NCBI GenBank assembly: GCA_900618425.1
Contig: UZAN01039612.1
Coordinates: 70,776-134,775, forward strand
Origin: Echinostoma caproni
Taxonomy: Eukaryota; Platyhelminthes; Trematoda; Plagiorchiida; Echinostomatidae
DNA: 64,000 bases
Direction of reading: 5' to 3'
Shown here: piece after piece, positions 21,513 through 33,743 of the stretch
Layout: each line of letters opens with the position of its first letter
How positions within the stretch are numbered: position 1 is the stretch's first letter
Translations under genes and position numbers: made by a program
Notes under the pieces: generated by a model
Told to the model about the DNA's origin: nothing
Databases searched by the model: none
The model's input: only the letters and a program-made list of their open reading frames with translations

Positions 21513-23739
21513 TGAGTTGTGGACAAAATGGGATCATTAAGTTGCACTTACTGATTTTTTGAGTACCCTAACGACGAAATCAATAACCGATTGGATTGCT
21601 GCATTCATCATCATCCCAAGTTGGTTATTCTTCTTCGATCTGTGCCACGTGATTGGTGCAGTATTCACAAGCGCTCAGAAATAGCTAACTACAAGTGCAA
21701 ATTTAATTTGTGAAGAGGGTGAATTGTTTCATATATCAAACTTATACATTTTCACTCCATCACATTCATTGGCAATGATTTTGTTCGATGAATTTCTCGG
21801 TCTCACCGGTGTATTTGTAATTGTCGACTCAGAGCTGCAGCATTCTGTTGTACTGATCGCGTTCACTGTGAATGAAAGTGGTCGTGCACTGCACCAGAGA
21901 ATACCGGTTCTGTCTGCGCAGAGGGCGTGAATGATGACTAAAACAGTTTAAAATTTGCAATTCTCGTACTTGCGTTTTGTTTTGTTCTTGGTCTTACGGG
22001 GTCGTATGTGTCTCACGGTCTCGCCTCCTGACTGTATGTGGTAGCACTGCGCAAGTGTCCAAGAATTGGGTCACTAGCTCCGGTTCATTAGTTTCAATCA
22101 TTCGAAGCGGGACGCGCATGAATCCCCACGCATCGACACACATAAATTGAGTGAACCAGTTTAAACCATTGTATTTCTAGCCCCACAATCCAGGCTGATG
22201 AATCCGTTAAGTTATTTACTGAGGGAATAGAGAGTGATGGGCTGATGGGATCGGTGGGACGAGTACGCACTGCCGAATGGTGAGGTATGCAAGCTGAGAT
22301 GCTTAGCACTGGTGAGTTGATACCACACAATACAAATATCTTTGGTCCTATACACTTAAATCACACATATGCGATATATGGTTTCTATCGGTACGAATCA
22401 ATATATATCAATGTTTCCCACACTACTTTGGGCTCTCTACTCTCGTCATTCTGGCATTGACCACTACCGGAACTACCAGCACAAATGATCCCCTAAGCAC
22501 TTTTCAATTGTCTCTCTTCTTCGTATAAGCCTATCAGTCTTAAAAGGATTATGGTGGACAACTCATCTGGGTTGAGATTTGCACTCCGTTTTGTATTGCA
22601 TAGCGCAAGCGGTTTGTGTGTGAGCTAAAGAGAATTGGAAACTCTCCATCTGATTTAGCAGCAAGACAGAAGTTCATTTATGTATTTGCCGAATCCGTGG
22701 CCCATCTTTAGTTGTTGAGTGACAACCCCCTCAGGTGAGATTTTCTCTCACACACGGTGTTCGATCTTTGAAGCTCTATTTTTCGTAACGCGAACTTTGA
22801 TCATTATGTATTCAGCAATTACCAGTGAAACTGCGACATAAATTTCCACGCACTTGGAAACTCTGTTCAGTACAGGAAACAATGGGTCCCATTTATCCAT
22901 CATATCAAGACCGAGAGAAGACATATGTCGCGAGATGTTAACATTTCGTTTTGAGATTGTTCATCATGAATATCAATGAATCTTTCGGGGTAAGCGTCTC
23001 GTAGCAGCATCTAAAATTACAAGACCACATGAATTTTGTTGTTTGATTCAGTTGGTGATTCAGAAGCGATTTCTGACCTATTCCCGGTCGGTTTTAGATC
23101 CATATGGTGTGCGGCATTTTCTTCAAGCAGCTTGTCTCACCTATCAGAAATTCCGTGATTCCACAACTTTCCAATCTAGACTAAAATAAACCGATTGAAC
23201 TCTTCAATGTTATCATCCTTATCGCAATCCGTTATTTCTATCTTTTGTCTTCGTTTTGCTTCTGAAATTCAAATTACAAACCGTCGGTTCGGGATTCGAA
23301 ACCCTGACCACCTATCCACACGGTTGAAGTTCAGAATTTTTTCTGGTTTATGGATGAAACGTGTTTGTTTCTGTACCACGAGAATTCACAGAGACTGTTT
23401 CTGTGCAACACTTTGGTTCTCAATTTGACAGTTTATCATTCGCATCTGAAAGGGGACAGAGGGATCGGATATACTGCAGTGAAGTCCCACTAATGTCGGA
23501 ATCAATTCAGTTCAGTTTGTACAACCTGTAAACATGCACCTTCATGCGGTGGTTTTGGTTGCTCCCTTTTGGTCCCCGTTTAGATGAAGAATAGGAGAAA
23601 GACAAACAATTTGAAACTAGAGTCGAATAGAAAATGCAGAATTTCAGTGGCTTAGGGTTGCAAAGAAATTGAGGAGGTGCACGAACGCCACTGTTTTCGA
23701 CACTTATCTATATCACTCAGTGCCTCTAACCATCAGGTA
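21513..23739. other. No gene recognised
   Basis: No supported exon. 21724-21930 (+) is an open frame with protein-like composition but no acceptor. 23285-23305 has a B-box-like GGGTTTCGAATCCCG on the minus strand, too isolated to call. Confidence 0.35.
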
Positions 23740-24760
23740 CGAACATCCCGAGGTCCCCAGGCAAGGAGCCTAACGGGATCTATGTGACCCACCCCCCTGG
23801 TTAGGGTATTCCTAACCTCGTGTCAGGTCTTAAGTTGACCACCCTTGGCTTTTTCTCCACCCACTACCTGCCTCGGCGAACATCGCCCACCGTGGCTCCA
23901 GTAGATGACCACGGTTACCCAAAACTCTACTCATAATCTCAGCATTGCTCGTCCGGCTTCCCCACCAGATTCAATACAATGTTGCGTAGTCAGCGGTGTT
24001 CGAACGCCAATAGTCTATCTTTATCCTGCCTCCCTAATGGCCACGTTTCTGCGCCGTATACCAGAAGTGGTCAAACTGCCGAGGTATACACCCGATTCTT
24101 CACATATGTCTCAAGTTACCAAATGCCAATCGAGCCTTCTATATGCGAGCAGACACTTCATCCGTGATGCGTCCACAGGGTGAGCTGTAGCTGCCAAAAT
24201 AACCAAACTTATCCACTTGCTCTATTACGTCCACAGTTAGAGTGAGGCTGGGTGCTAGACCAACCCAGTCTCTTTTAAACTTTGAAGGTGCAAGACGCAT
24301 ACAGAACATAACTGCGGTGTCATCCAAGCTATCCATAACAAACTTGCAACTTAGCTAGATCTTCGCTTAGCAGCACAATGTCGTCTGCATACACCAGATC
24401 AGACAGGCTGCCACCAGAAAGTAAATCGGTGCCGTTATTCTCACACGAGGATAGGGTGTTTTCATAGTGAAATCTATAACAAAGATAAATAGAAAAAGGA
24501 AGAGAGGGCAACTCAAACGAACTCCAATTTTCGTGATCTTGAGCGAAAAAGTGCCGTAAGTCTGAACTCGACTTCGGCTATTAGTACAAAGTGATCGTTA
24601 TATTGAAGTTAAGTTCATTGACACACCCTTCAGGGGAAGGCAGCGCCAGAGTTTAGAGTGGACCACTGAATCGAAAACCGCTTTTAGATCCAGAAAGATG
24701 AAGATGGTGGATCTACAATAAGAATGTTGATGCTACAGAATTTTCTGGGATATCTGATTG
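23740..24760 (-). pseudogene. RTE-like LINE reverse-transcriptase relic with 3' end
   Basis: On the minus strand: IFIFLDLKAVFDSVVHSKLW (RT domain 2), then after frameshifts GGSLSDLVYADDIVLLSEDL with an intact catalytic YADD box (24380-24391), then APSKFKRDWVGLAPSLTLTV, DVIEQVDKFGYFGSYSSPCG and RITDEVSARI. After that come decayed pieces (FGNLRHM, SNAEIMSRVLGNRG), and the tail ends in GC-rich sequence with GGGTCACATAGATCCCG (about 23770-23800). The order YADD, then P-SKxK, then EQVxKFxYLGSxISPxG, then EIxARI is typical of RTE-like LINEs. Several stops and frameshifts make it non-functional. The endonuclease part is absent. Confidence 0.75.
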
Positions 24761-26376
24761 TGTTTTCCACCAAACAACATTGGTTGTCATGGTCATAAAA
24801 TTAACCAATAAAAGAATATATTGGTTTAGTAGATTACAACTATGAGTCTGTTTTATTTGCAATTTGTCTATTTGACCATTTAGTTGATTTGATAGTTATT
24901 TGATCTGATCACTTGTCGTCTGCCCGAATAGAGCATCCGACTACCTGAATTGATTTGGTGGACATGCACAGACAGATAAGTAAGAGGGGTCCAAAGACCG
25001 AGGGACATAGTGTGCAAATGGATAGCATTGATAGGAACAGAGTAATTGACTGAAGGACTGATTAGCGGACTTTTTGTATGCACAAGCTGATGCCGCCAGA
25101 TAATGAGCAGCTTTTGTTATTGACATAGCTGAAATCCACTCGTTGTTACGGGGTTCTCGACAAAACTTTCCATGAGCTCATACATCCCGTATATGATGGA
25201 TTCCTGTTCGAGCATCATTTGTTTGTCCGTTGTGGCTTGATATGAAAAACCTTATTTACAGACAAGTTGATAGAACATATGCAAGGGAAGCACCAACGTC
25301 TCATCATTACTTGTTGTGATATTGTAAAATCTCACTTGTGTATCATGAGATTGTGCCAATCGTAAGCAGCAAGGGGACAAGTTTGTGTTAGATGTAGCGT
25401 AATCTGTCGTTTTGAGGAGCATTCAAAATGCGACCTGGGTCTTTATGCTCACTGACTGGTACTGGTAACAAGCAGACGGGACTGTACGAATACGCGACGA
25501 CTGAGTTATATAACACAGACCACCAAATTTTCATATTCCTGACAGTTCAATCGTCATTCGGACTTTGCTAATCAACTATTTTTAAGAAGCCAACATGATT
25601 TGGCATCTTAAAATAAGGAAATGATGGCATTGTCCGAGCAATGTACTGCCCATTCCGAGTAAAATGTTCTTTCATCGAAATATTTCTTGATCCATAAAAT
25701 GCAGGGATCCGATGGCTCTCCCTAAAGAGGTCATTGGCATCAAGTGTTCAGCGATGTCGACAACTAAAATTAGGCAGATGAACCACTTCAAGTGTGCACA
25801 CAGATAAATTGTAGTTCTTTCTGCAACTATCATTTATTCAAGTATCGCGTAACCTATCAGTGACTTATCAGTTATATTTCAAGAAAATTAGGAAATAAAT
25901 TACTCGAATTGTTTCCGAAGGCTAAAAACAAAAAGCTTTGCTCCCTAAGGGAAGTTATACTGAAGTCTCGGATGAGAATCGTGCTCTACTTGGACTCAAT
26001 GATTGCTGTCTTATAAATGCTAAACACTTCCAAACCAGACGAACAGAGTACGAACGAACAAAGTAAGTAAACCATCCCTCGAAACCTTCGAAAATAAGAT
26101 TTTCTATCCCTAACCATTTACCAATTTTACATATTTATAAAATGGCGAGCGACAGTAACACAGTTGTACACAATCGATGCTGGTTGAGCTTTTAGAAATA
26201 TCAAATACACAGCCTACGGTCATGGTTAAAACCGACGACTGACACTGGAGTCACCCCTGTCCAAGACTGTTTTGGTGTTCACTTGATCCCGCGAATAAAT
26301 GTAGCCGTCTATTTAGAAGAATAACGTTTCACGAAGCTTAAAAGGAATACTATCAATCTGGATTTTTATTAATAAA
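24761..26376. other. No gene recognised
   Basis: AT-rich intergenic or intronic DNA. The overlapping minus-strand open frames at 24880-25126 have no supporting signals. Confidence 0.4.
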
Positions 26377-26646
26377 ATGGCTTCTGTTTATGGTCGTCAT
26401 AGTTTGCATGAGCTCATAGTAGGGCCCAAAGCTATACTCTGTAACCTTATATGCTCTCCGTTGGAACTATCATATTTTAAATCAATATCATACGACGTCG
26501 CCACTCACAGATTTGCATTATTTGTCTCAAACGTGCCGGAAAGTCTTTTGATCATTCATCAGCATGTTCGACTCCATTTGCTCACTGTTCAGGTTGGATT
26601 AAAACGTGCCCATTTTTCTCAGACAATTTTAAGTGAACATACCTGA
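26377..26646 (+). CDS. Open reading frame of 89 codons with ATG
   Basis: ATG in a fair context (AATAAAATGG), open to TGA at 26644-26646. Residues include MASVYGRHSLHELIVGPK, SISYDVATHRFALFVSNV and PESLLIIHQHVRLHLLTV. An internal donor-like CAG|GTTGGA could end a first exon. No family was recognised. It ends 15 bases before a hammerhead SINE. It may be a genuine first exon or chance. Confidence 0.25.
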   Translation: MASVYGRHSLHELIVGPKAILCNLICSPLELSYFKSISYDVATHRFALFVSNVPESLLIIHQHVRLHLLTVQVGLKRAHFSQTILSEHT

Positions 26647-26659
26647 AGAAACATGCATT

Positions 26660-26800
26660 NAGCCGGCTACCACAGCAGTTCTACACATGCGTTCCATGCG
26701 GTGGGTCCAGAGTTCAAATCCCGGACGAGACGGTGGATATGCACTGCTTATGAGCTGTAATAAGAGCAAAACTCCAGTCTAGTACTTCCGAATGTATGGT
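26660..26800 (+). mobile_element. Hammerhead-ribozyme SINE, type B
   Basis: A tRNA-like stretch with B box GAGTTCAAATCCCGG (about 26710-26724) is followed within 17 bases by a type-I hammerhead (26741-26785), then AGTACTTCCGAATGTATGG. The layout, with pol III B box then ribozyme, matches SINE type A, but stem II and the stem III loop differ. A single N at 26660 marks the left end. Confidence 0.65.
26741..26785 (+). ncRNA. Type-I hammerhead ribozyme, type B
   Basis: Stem I GCACTG (26741-26746) pairs with TAGTAC (26780-26785) with one mismatch. The core CTTATGA (26747-26753) stands for CUGAUGA (one change, G to T). Stem II is GCT/AGC around GTAATAAG. AAAA (26768-26771) stands for GAAA (G12 to A). 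Stem III is AC-TCCA-GT, and the cleavage triplet GTC lies at 26777-26779. Topology and spacing are exact. Two core changes (G5, G12) should abolish or cripple cleavage in this copy. Confidence 0.65.
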
Positions 26801-27299
26801 TGATTCGATAAGCTGAAGATTGTGGGCAAAGGTGAAGTTCGAAAGATAGTCAGTTGAAATTCTCTATTCAGGCATGTCCCCGCATTCATGCAAACAATCA
26901 TTGCCAATTGAAATTACTGCTGCCACGTTAAGAGTCTGTATATGTCACATGGAAAGACAACATCTCCCCTACTGAGGTCAGTGAAAACGGTAGAATGCAC
27001 GTGCATACNATACAAGTTTCACAATGCTCTTGGCTCTTGGCCAAACTAATCAAAGCTGAGGTAAACAGACAAAACGCTTTCTTCTCCGATCAAATTCCGA
27101 GGACTGGAAGAGGCAAACACCTGCGACGAGACATCATACTTCTCTGACGGAAGAAAGAAAGTAAGTCGAGACTGGATATTGATTTTGGTGGGCACAATGC
27201 TTCCCTCCTCACTCATTCATCCGACATTCGTTCATCCTACTCGTCACACAATGTTTGTGGTGTGGAACCATATTCAAATTGTGATGCGTTAACATTTTT
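26801..27299. other. No gene recognised
   Basis: Unassigned sequence with one isolated N (27009). Confidence 0.4.
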
Positions 27300-28580
27300 A
27301 ACTTGTTGCAGATCGTCTTCTGCTGCTGGCTTCAGTTGAATAACCTCTACCATTCTTTAACTTTGGTGCTGTTCCCTCAGCTGAGTCAATGGAAATGGAT
27401 CAATTTACATCTTTACACTGTCAGACTTTTGGGGGGGGGGCCGGTCACAATCATGCAAATCCACAAAGTATACTAATCTGTCATCTTCTCCAAACACTTC
27501 TGATTTCATAGCGTTAGCATTTTCAGCTCTCAAAGTGTCCTAAAAGGCTATCCTCACAGGCCTTTAGCAGTCTATAAACATCCACAATAGACCAATCCAG
27601 TTTGATTGCAAGCCTAATAGGTAACCTCTAGATGCAATTTCTATCCTCATCCAGTTTATCATTAAGTCAAATTTGTTCCGTATATTTTCTTGACTTATCT
27701 TCAGCATTTGATTACATTCCTCGATCGAAGTCATTACAAAAACTGGAATCGCATCTTTACCCCAAAATCAATTTTAGGTTATATATTCATCTCATTTACT
27801 GACAGGAAACAAACCCAAAGATTCTGAAAAACTTCATCTATACAACAACACTAGAGTTCTTTAAGGAGCTGAGCCAACCCGTGCTAATTTTTCCGGCACA
27901 TTTTGGGATATAGCCTGTGTTTCTCCTGCCCATATTTTGAAATGTGCAACTGATGTTGCACTGTGAAAACGGATTTCTTTTTACTTCGGTTTAAGTTTCT
28001 TCACCGACAGTATCGACCAACCTCAGTCTGTATCCTACTTATCCGGTCTAAACATGAACTCCAGCAAAATTGTAGAATGAGTTTATAAGTTTGTACGCTT
28101 TTCATACTCTGTTTATAATCTTCTCGTAACTCTATATAGCAATCTTCATTGGTCAGTTCACATTCACAATTGCATTGTTAAGCTATAATTTCCAATTCGA
28201 ACGCAGAGGCATTTTTTGCGCATCCCAGTCATTTATTTCTAGCTTTGTTTATCACTGTGTTTCCCCTATCTTACTCGACTGTTCTCCAGTTATGTTTCCT
28301 GGCTTACTCAAACAGGATTTCGACGTCTTACGCCACACTCTAATAACAATAATCATATCTCTTCTATTCCTATGAAGGAGCTACGTAAAAATCTCTCAGA
28401 GTATTATATAACTTCCTGTGTGAACTTTTCGATCTTGACCATCGATTGCATGCAGAACTGACATGTTCTCGTTCCAATCTCTCCACATGCTCTCTATTCC
28501 GGGAAGTTTTATCTGAAATAAACGCTTATCAAAATTCACTATTACCATATCTTGTGCGTGTACTGACAAAAAAGGGAGCG
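27300..28580 (+). pseudogene. LINE (CR1/Jockey-like) reverse-transcriptase relic
   Basis: At 27689 one frame reads LDLSSAFDYIPRSKSLQKLE, the RT domain-2 block (LDLSKAFDxVPHxxLLxKL). Decayed traces of the following blocks lie to about 27970. Farther on come SPILLDCSPVMFPGLLKQDF (28260-28320), FDLDHRLHAELTCSRSNLS and AYQNSLLPYLVRVLTKKGA (28520-28580), which are the thumb and C-terminal blocks. Stops and frameshifts are frequent and the YADD box is not readable. It belongs to the same family as the relics at 18.2 and 49 kb. Confidence 0.7.
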
Positions 28581-29782
28581 TAATATTTGAACTTTGTCTT
28601 TATCTTGCACTAAGAAATATCACCATGTCTGTATCCACGTTTTCCCCGTTGAATATATTCACTGTGACGGTTGGCGTCTGTAAATTTTTATTTGGAATGC
28701 AAGATCCGGTGCTTACAAACGTTCCACACAATACAATACAATGCAATATAATACGTCAACGATAAATCTCTAAGCAGCTGTGAATCATGCTTTCATGTCT
28801 CATTCGACAAGAGTTATTCCACGCCCCCTGTGCTTCCTAACGTGATAAACTAAAATAATGCCTTGCACTACAAAGATCATAAACAATTTAAATCATGTAA
28901 ATATATAATGTTCCTGTTCGAACGAATCACCTTCAAGTGACAGAAAATATGACATTGGATAGCTGATCTGTAGTCCCTCGATACCGGCAGTACATCAGTG
29001 TTGTAAAACTAGTGCCTGAATTGAAATATGTAGCCGTCTAAAAGAGAAACGTATAAATCATGAAAAATGGTTGAATCAATCACCCTGGTTATTATCAGTG
29101 TCAACTGGGAAAAATCTGTGATACAATTTTCGATGTGAGACAATTTATGCCGTGTGGGTATTTGATGAGGCAATTGCTAATAACCGTTATTGTCTATTCA
29201 AGGAACGCAAGCTATTCGAACATTGAAGCTATTGTGACAGTGCTATCACATGCAAAACTAATCAATACTCTCAGGGAGAAATACAAATACAGACTTGACA
29301 ATTATGTCTTCTGAGTTAAACAACAAATCCACAACGTTCATGCATCAAATCTTCATTATATTTTATGCCCATCTTTTTCTAATTCTGTATTATATGATAT
29401 GCAAATTGCACAGCTTTGCGGGATCACCCCCGGGTCTAACAAACGGCGAGAAAAATGTCAGTACTACGTTAGACGATCAGTTGAATTCCCACAATACTCA
29501 TACGGTAGTTGCATTTTGCATGACCAGATTAGGCTCTACCGCAATTTTGCTTACTAATGTAAAATGGCCGCTCGAATAAAATACACTACAGAATATATTC
29601 AAAATTAGACAACATATTGAAACACCGTACAGTATAAAGCAACAAGTAATAAACTACGCGATATTTTGATTCAATTTAATCCTTATGTTCAGTTCCAAAT
29701 CTCCTAATAGAATAGCTTCATATAGCTCTATTTCTCACTCGTTATGCTGCTCTACCTTACTTATCCTGGGGCGAGGAGCGAG
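28581..29782. other. No gene recognised
   Basis: AT-rich sequence. The 94-codon open frame at 29295-29579 (+) has no recognisable domain. Confidence 0.4.
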
Positions 29783-29812
29783 TGGGGTGGGGTGGGGTGG
29801 GTGGGGGGGCGG
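29783..29812 (+). repeat. G-quadruplex-prone G tract
   Basis: GGGGTGGGGTGGGGT, then GGGTGGGGGGGCGG: four or more runs of at least three G separated by single T, a near-ideal quadruplex motif in an otherwise AT-rich region. Confidence 0.8.
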
Positions 29813-30466
29813 TTCTACGCCAGCAATTTCCGTGTAATGCATTCCGTATATCCCAAGAGAATGAAAAACAGCAATACTGAAACCCAATCATTGATAACTT
29901 CTGTTCTGCACATTCTGACGGCTATTCAGTGAAAAACACGTACCAGTATAGCTCTTAGATTGTCCTCTCCCGAAAAATGACGCAAGACCACTGTCTGGTC
30001 CGCATGTTAGTTTACGTACAGCAAGAGTACTGTGTTCAAACACACGCACACCCAGTCGCCCGGAGAAAACCCAGTTCGATCATGTCTGGGTTTTCAGTTT
30101 CTGCACTCTGCAAATAAATCTGGTGAAGTAGAGACAATATCCGGCGTTTCTTTTGTTGGCCACAGGCAAGGACTTATCAGCAAGTGAACAAAAGGGCTAA
30201 TTGTATCAGATTACTAATTGAGTGCTTGGTTCTAATTAAGCCAAACGAAATTGGATTCGATTTCTCGACGGTTGGAGCCTAACTGTGGAGGGACTGTATT
30301 GTGAGGTAAAAGAAAGCAAGTTTTTATTACTGGCAAATTGGGTGCAGATGCTACTTGTGGCACCATTTTGGCAGATCTAGGAAAGTAGGTTAGACTTTGA
30401 TCCAATCAATTAAATTAGGGTTAACTGGATTCACGCGGGGTAGTACAATTCCAGGATAAAGCCCAG
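29813..30466. other. No gene recognised
   Basis: No exon or repeat supported. Confidence 0.4.
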
Positions 30467-30690
30467 TTGGAACATAATGTGATCGCCATTGTTCAGACAT
30501 TCGTCACTTGTACCAGTCTGCATCCCGGGTTGGAGCCGCTCCACGGCGGCCTGTCTTGCCTATTTCTGTATTTTCCAAAGCAGCTTTTGTGTGGCCACCC
30601 CCTGCTGAATGTTGACAGTACATTTGTATATTCAATAAATAAACCAGAACGAAAAAATACATTTAAGTATTATTTTATTTATTTATCAAC
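30467..30690 (+). mobile_element. SINE type D (tail TTGTATATTCAATAAATAAA)
   Basis: CCCGGGTTGGAGCCGCTCC (decayed B box), TTGCCTATTTCTGTATTTTCC, AAAGCAGCTTTTGTGTGGCC and TACATTTGTATATTCAATAA-ATAAA align in order with the minus strand of 44000-44265, which has a clearer tRNA-like head. It ends in an A-rich tail, as expected for LINE-mobilised SINEs. The AATAAA in the tail could also act as a poly(A) signal for a host transcript. Confidence 0.65.
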
Positions 30691-30701
30691 AGAAACGTGA
30701 A

Positions 30702-30750
30702 CGAGAGAGAAAGAGAGAGACAGAGAGAGAGGGCGAGAGAGAGAGAGAAC
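30702..30750. repeat. (GA)n microsatellite
   Basis: An interrupted GA/AGAGAG array directly downstream of the SINE type D tail. Confidence 0.85.
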
Positions 30751-31577
30751 AAAGAGAACGTATCACGTCTGAAGCTCGTATGTACACGGAAAGTTTGTAC
30801 CCACCAATGTAGCTACTAATTCAATCAACTAATGTGTTCAGGTAGATAATAAGCGTCATGCATGGGACACAAATGAGAAGCACCTTTTATCAATTAAAAG
30901 GTTGATGATGAAGCGTTGAACAAAAGTAAACCGCTCCGTTCATCGATCGACATTCACGACGCCTGTAAAATGCCTGGCCATTCGTACTGTGCGTTTTTAA
31001 AAATGCTCTGCGCAGCCTATACTCCAACACGTTTTGTCCAAACGGTGCTTGCGTCCACCCTGTTCGCCTAACATTAAATAACCTAATGTGGAACAATTCA
31101 AATATGATACCGGGATTATTGATAAAAGGTAATTTATCATCCTCTTTTTGTAGACTACTAAGGCGTCATTGTTTCCGCTCATTCATTGTTGCTAATTGCT
31201 CGATACAAAATTGACCGCATGTATCTCACTTTCTCCTGTTTACAGTTTCATAGACTAGTGGTTGTTCGTGTTTAGAAGCGAGTGTTGTTGTTTTTTGTTG
31301 CCGTTGCTGTTGTTGTTATGCGCCGTGGTATTGCATATTCACCAGGAGTACAGTAACAATCCGATGTGCACAATCATTATTGCGCTACGTATTATGAACC
31401 AAGACTTACACTTACTTGATCAACCAACGCACTGCTTCCTCTCTCCCTGTTGTTCTCAAGAGCAATTGTGCGCGCGCGTGCGTGTGTGTATGTGTGTGCC
31501 AATCTGTGTGCGTCTGTCGAGGTGTGTTAGTTCAATCAAACAATCACAAATCCCTTTCGGTTTGGTTCTGTTCTATT
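30751..31577. other. No gene recognised; GT/CG-alternating patch near 31468-31498
   Basis: The patch GCGCGCGTGCGTGTGTGTATG is alternating purine-pyrimidine (Z-DNA prone). If the next entry is a true first exon, this would lie in its 5' leader or promoter. Confidence 0.4.
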
Positions 31578-31739
31578 ATGTTCGATTCATTCTCGCGCCT
31601 TCTGAAATCTCTGTTCAACTCCATTCACACAACGTGTTCTACAGCAGTCAGTGTGAATGCCTCCGGAAAGGTTCTCGGTTCTTCAACCGGAAAAACTGTC
31701 TCAAAACCACGCTGTTCGGGGCAGCCAGGTGAAACCGAG
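31578..31739 (+). CDS. Candidate first coding exon (54 codons)
   Basis: An ATG at 31578 opens 54 codons (MFDSFSRLLKSLFNSIHTTC, then SVNASGKVLGSSTGKTV and CSGQPGETE) that end in phase 0 at a consensus donor, ACCGAG|GTGAGTA. GC content is higher than the flanks. It has no recognisable domain; the start is amphipathic. Connection to the exons at 33674 and 34388 on the same strand is possible but would need at least one intervening exon to fix the phase. Confidence 0.35.
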
Positions 31740-33673
31740 GTGAGTACGCGTCGGTGGAACAGTGACTGAACGTGTGTGATTGTGTGTGTACACGCGCCCT
31801 GGACGTTAAACGCCCGGGATGGTGTATTTGCGCACCAGTTCAAGGGAGCGCACACAAGTCAAAATGTACGGACAACTTTGCGTGAACCGACACGAGTAAG
31901 ACTGTTTTCCGCACTATCAATAAGCCCCTAAGCGAAGCTGAGAACAAATCAGAAAATTGCAAATTTCCCAGTTCTTTCAACGTGGGTTCAAATTGCATTA
32001 GTAAAAAGATGTGAATGGTTTAATGTGCAATGTACTTTCATTGCATATTCGCTTAAATAACTTCCACATAGAAAACGAATCTGAGGAAGCTTCTTAAAGC
32101 AGTGGTAAGACCCGTATTCGGGGAAAAGACAAATATTCAACTTTTCTTTGTTTCCTCGAAATGAAGAAATTTAACCAAGAAGTTATCCCATACTACAATG
32201 TTTGTAAAATTAAACATTTTGGTGTTCTACCCATGCTTGGTCTTATTAATCACAATAATAATATTTTATTAGTTCAAATAAATTTGCATATTGCATTGTT
32301 TTACAGAAAACATTCATTTTCACAGCATGAGAAGAGGTACAAGATGCCACGAATATCATGAAAGGTAGTACACTGTGACGAGATTAATATGCCAATTAAG
32401 ACTCAAGACGAGACAGCTTTTTTCCAACAGTGATGATTGTGCGATTTTGTTCGTGTTGCATAAAACTGAACAAGAAAAGGCCTCATGAACACAGCATAAT
32501 CCGTAATCTGATGTATACGTTACAATCACGTGTATATTATGTTACCCACTATTACATTCACTACATTCATATTAGAAACAAGACGATCCATCCATTGTAA
32601 AATTGTCACCTCGGTTTAATCTTTAGGTACTTGACGTAGTGTGGAAAAACACAGAAATCTAGCAAGGGAGAAAACTGGTGACAGCCCATCAGAAAAGTAT
32701 CGATGAATAACCAAATCGTTAGGTGACATTTGGATAGCTACGAGGCAAACACAATTTTTGATACTGAAATTATGTCGAGCACCAGCAACCTGGAATTGCT
32801 CGAACGACACTGTTTCCGGTCTAGGATTGCTNTGTTAATTTCATTTGCACAGTGAGCTAACCGTAATCTTAAAGCCAGGATGCTATGCAGTACAAATATT
32901 TCAGACAATCTGCTTCCTCCCAATGAGAGCAGCGGTATTTATCTTTCCAACCATGCATTGAACTCGGGATTTCAAAATAAGCATGTGAGCATACAACCAA
33001 TTGTACAGCCGAGTGACTGATCATGTAGTTTCATCCTGAATATACACGGTGCTACATCAACGCTCCAGCATTCACTTTAGTCTAATATAGGGTTTTAATT
33101 GAATTTATCGGAGGAATATTTATAACAGTATCATTGTGCAGAACGTATGCACCTCAAAAATATCTCAGGTTTCAACGTCGTTGCTGATAAAAACGTTTGA
33201 AAACTAACTGTCAAGCTCAAGGAACGAGCAGAACCGAATTGATCGACTTTTGGACAATGTGGACAATGTGAACACATCAATTTTCTGCTATTGGACCATC
33301 TTGAAACTTTTGGTTATAAATCGATCCAAAAGTCTGACTTACCCGGATGAAATTAAGTGTTTTTCAAAGGTTTATTTTGATACTAAATCATCCAGCCGGG
33401 GAAATTTGGTGTTTACTTTGGATTATTTGTTCTTTACTCGCGNTTTGTCGCGCTATCATTTACATCGCAGCCAGACTCATTGAAATTGATAGTGGCTTAT
33501 TTAGCTTTTTCGATGGAGATTACGTTCTTTCCCAGAAATCCTTATAATTCTTGCGGCTAGATGGGGTTGACCAATGGTAAACTTAGAACATTTATTCTAA
33601 CTTTTGTGACCCGGATGGAATTAGATCCGTCGTTGAACTCCCTTTAGGACAGAATAGTGTACCGGGTTATCAG
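31740..33673. other. Probably intronic or intergenic; weak exon candidates only
   Basis: Open frames at 32161-32361 (+), 32616-32800 (-, after acceptor GACATAATTTCAG) and 33347-33547 (+, with a hydrophobic stretch WCLLWIICSLLA broken by an N at 33443) are conceivable but unsupported. 32945-33025 has a tRNA-like decayed stretch on the minus strand. Confidence 0.3.
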
Positions 33674-33743
33674 TTAACCTGAAACGTTCCCGTGGTAATC
33701 ACATTTATAAAAAAACTCGGAGTGGACGGCAGCTCCAGAAGAG
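33674..33743 (+). CDS. Candidate internal exon, basic, phase-compatible with 34388
   Basis: Acceptor GTACCGGGTTATCAG, then TT AAC CTG AAA CGT..., coding NLKRSRGNHIYKKTRSGRQLQK, and a perfect donor, GAAGAG|GTAAGTT. It ends with AG (phase 2), which joins the single C at the start of the exon at 34388 to make a Ser codon. Strongly basic (possible nuclear or membrane-proximal segment). The short length leaves some doubt; the donor and the phase match are the main evidence. Confidence 0.45.

Noticed and set aside
31262..31732. 156-codon open frame on the plus strand
   Set aside because: Its length comes from GTT- and GT-rich simple sequence; the frame with a start codon and a consensus donor (31578-31739) is a different one.
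32945..33025. tRNA-like SINE on the minus strand
   Set aside because: B-box match is weak (GAGTTCAATGC) and no related copy was found.
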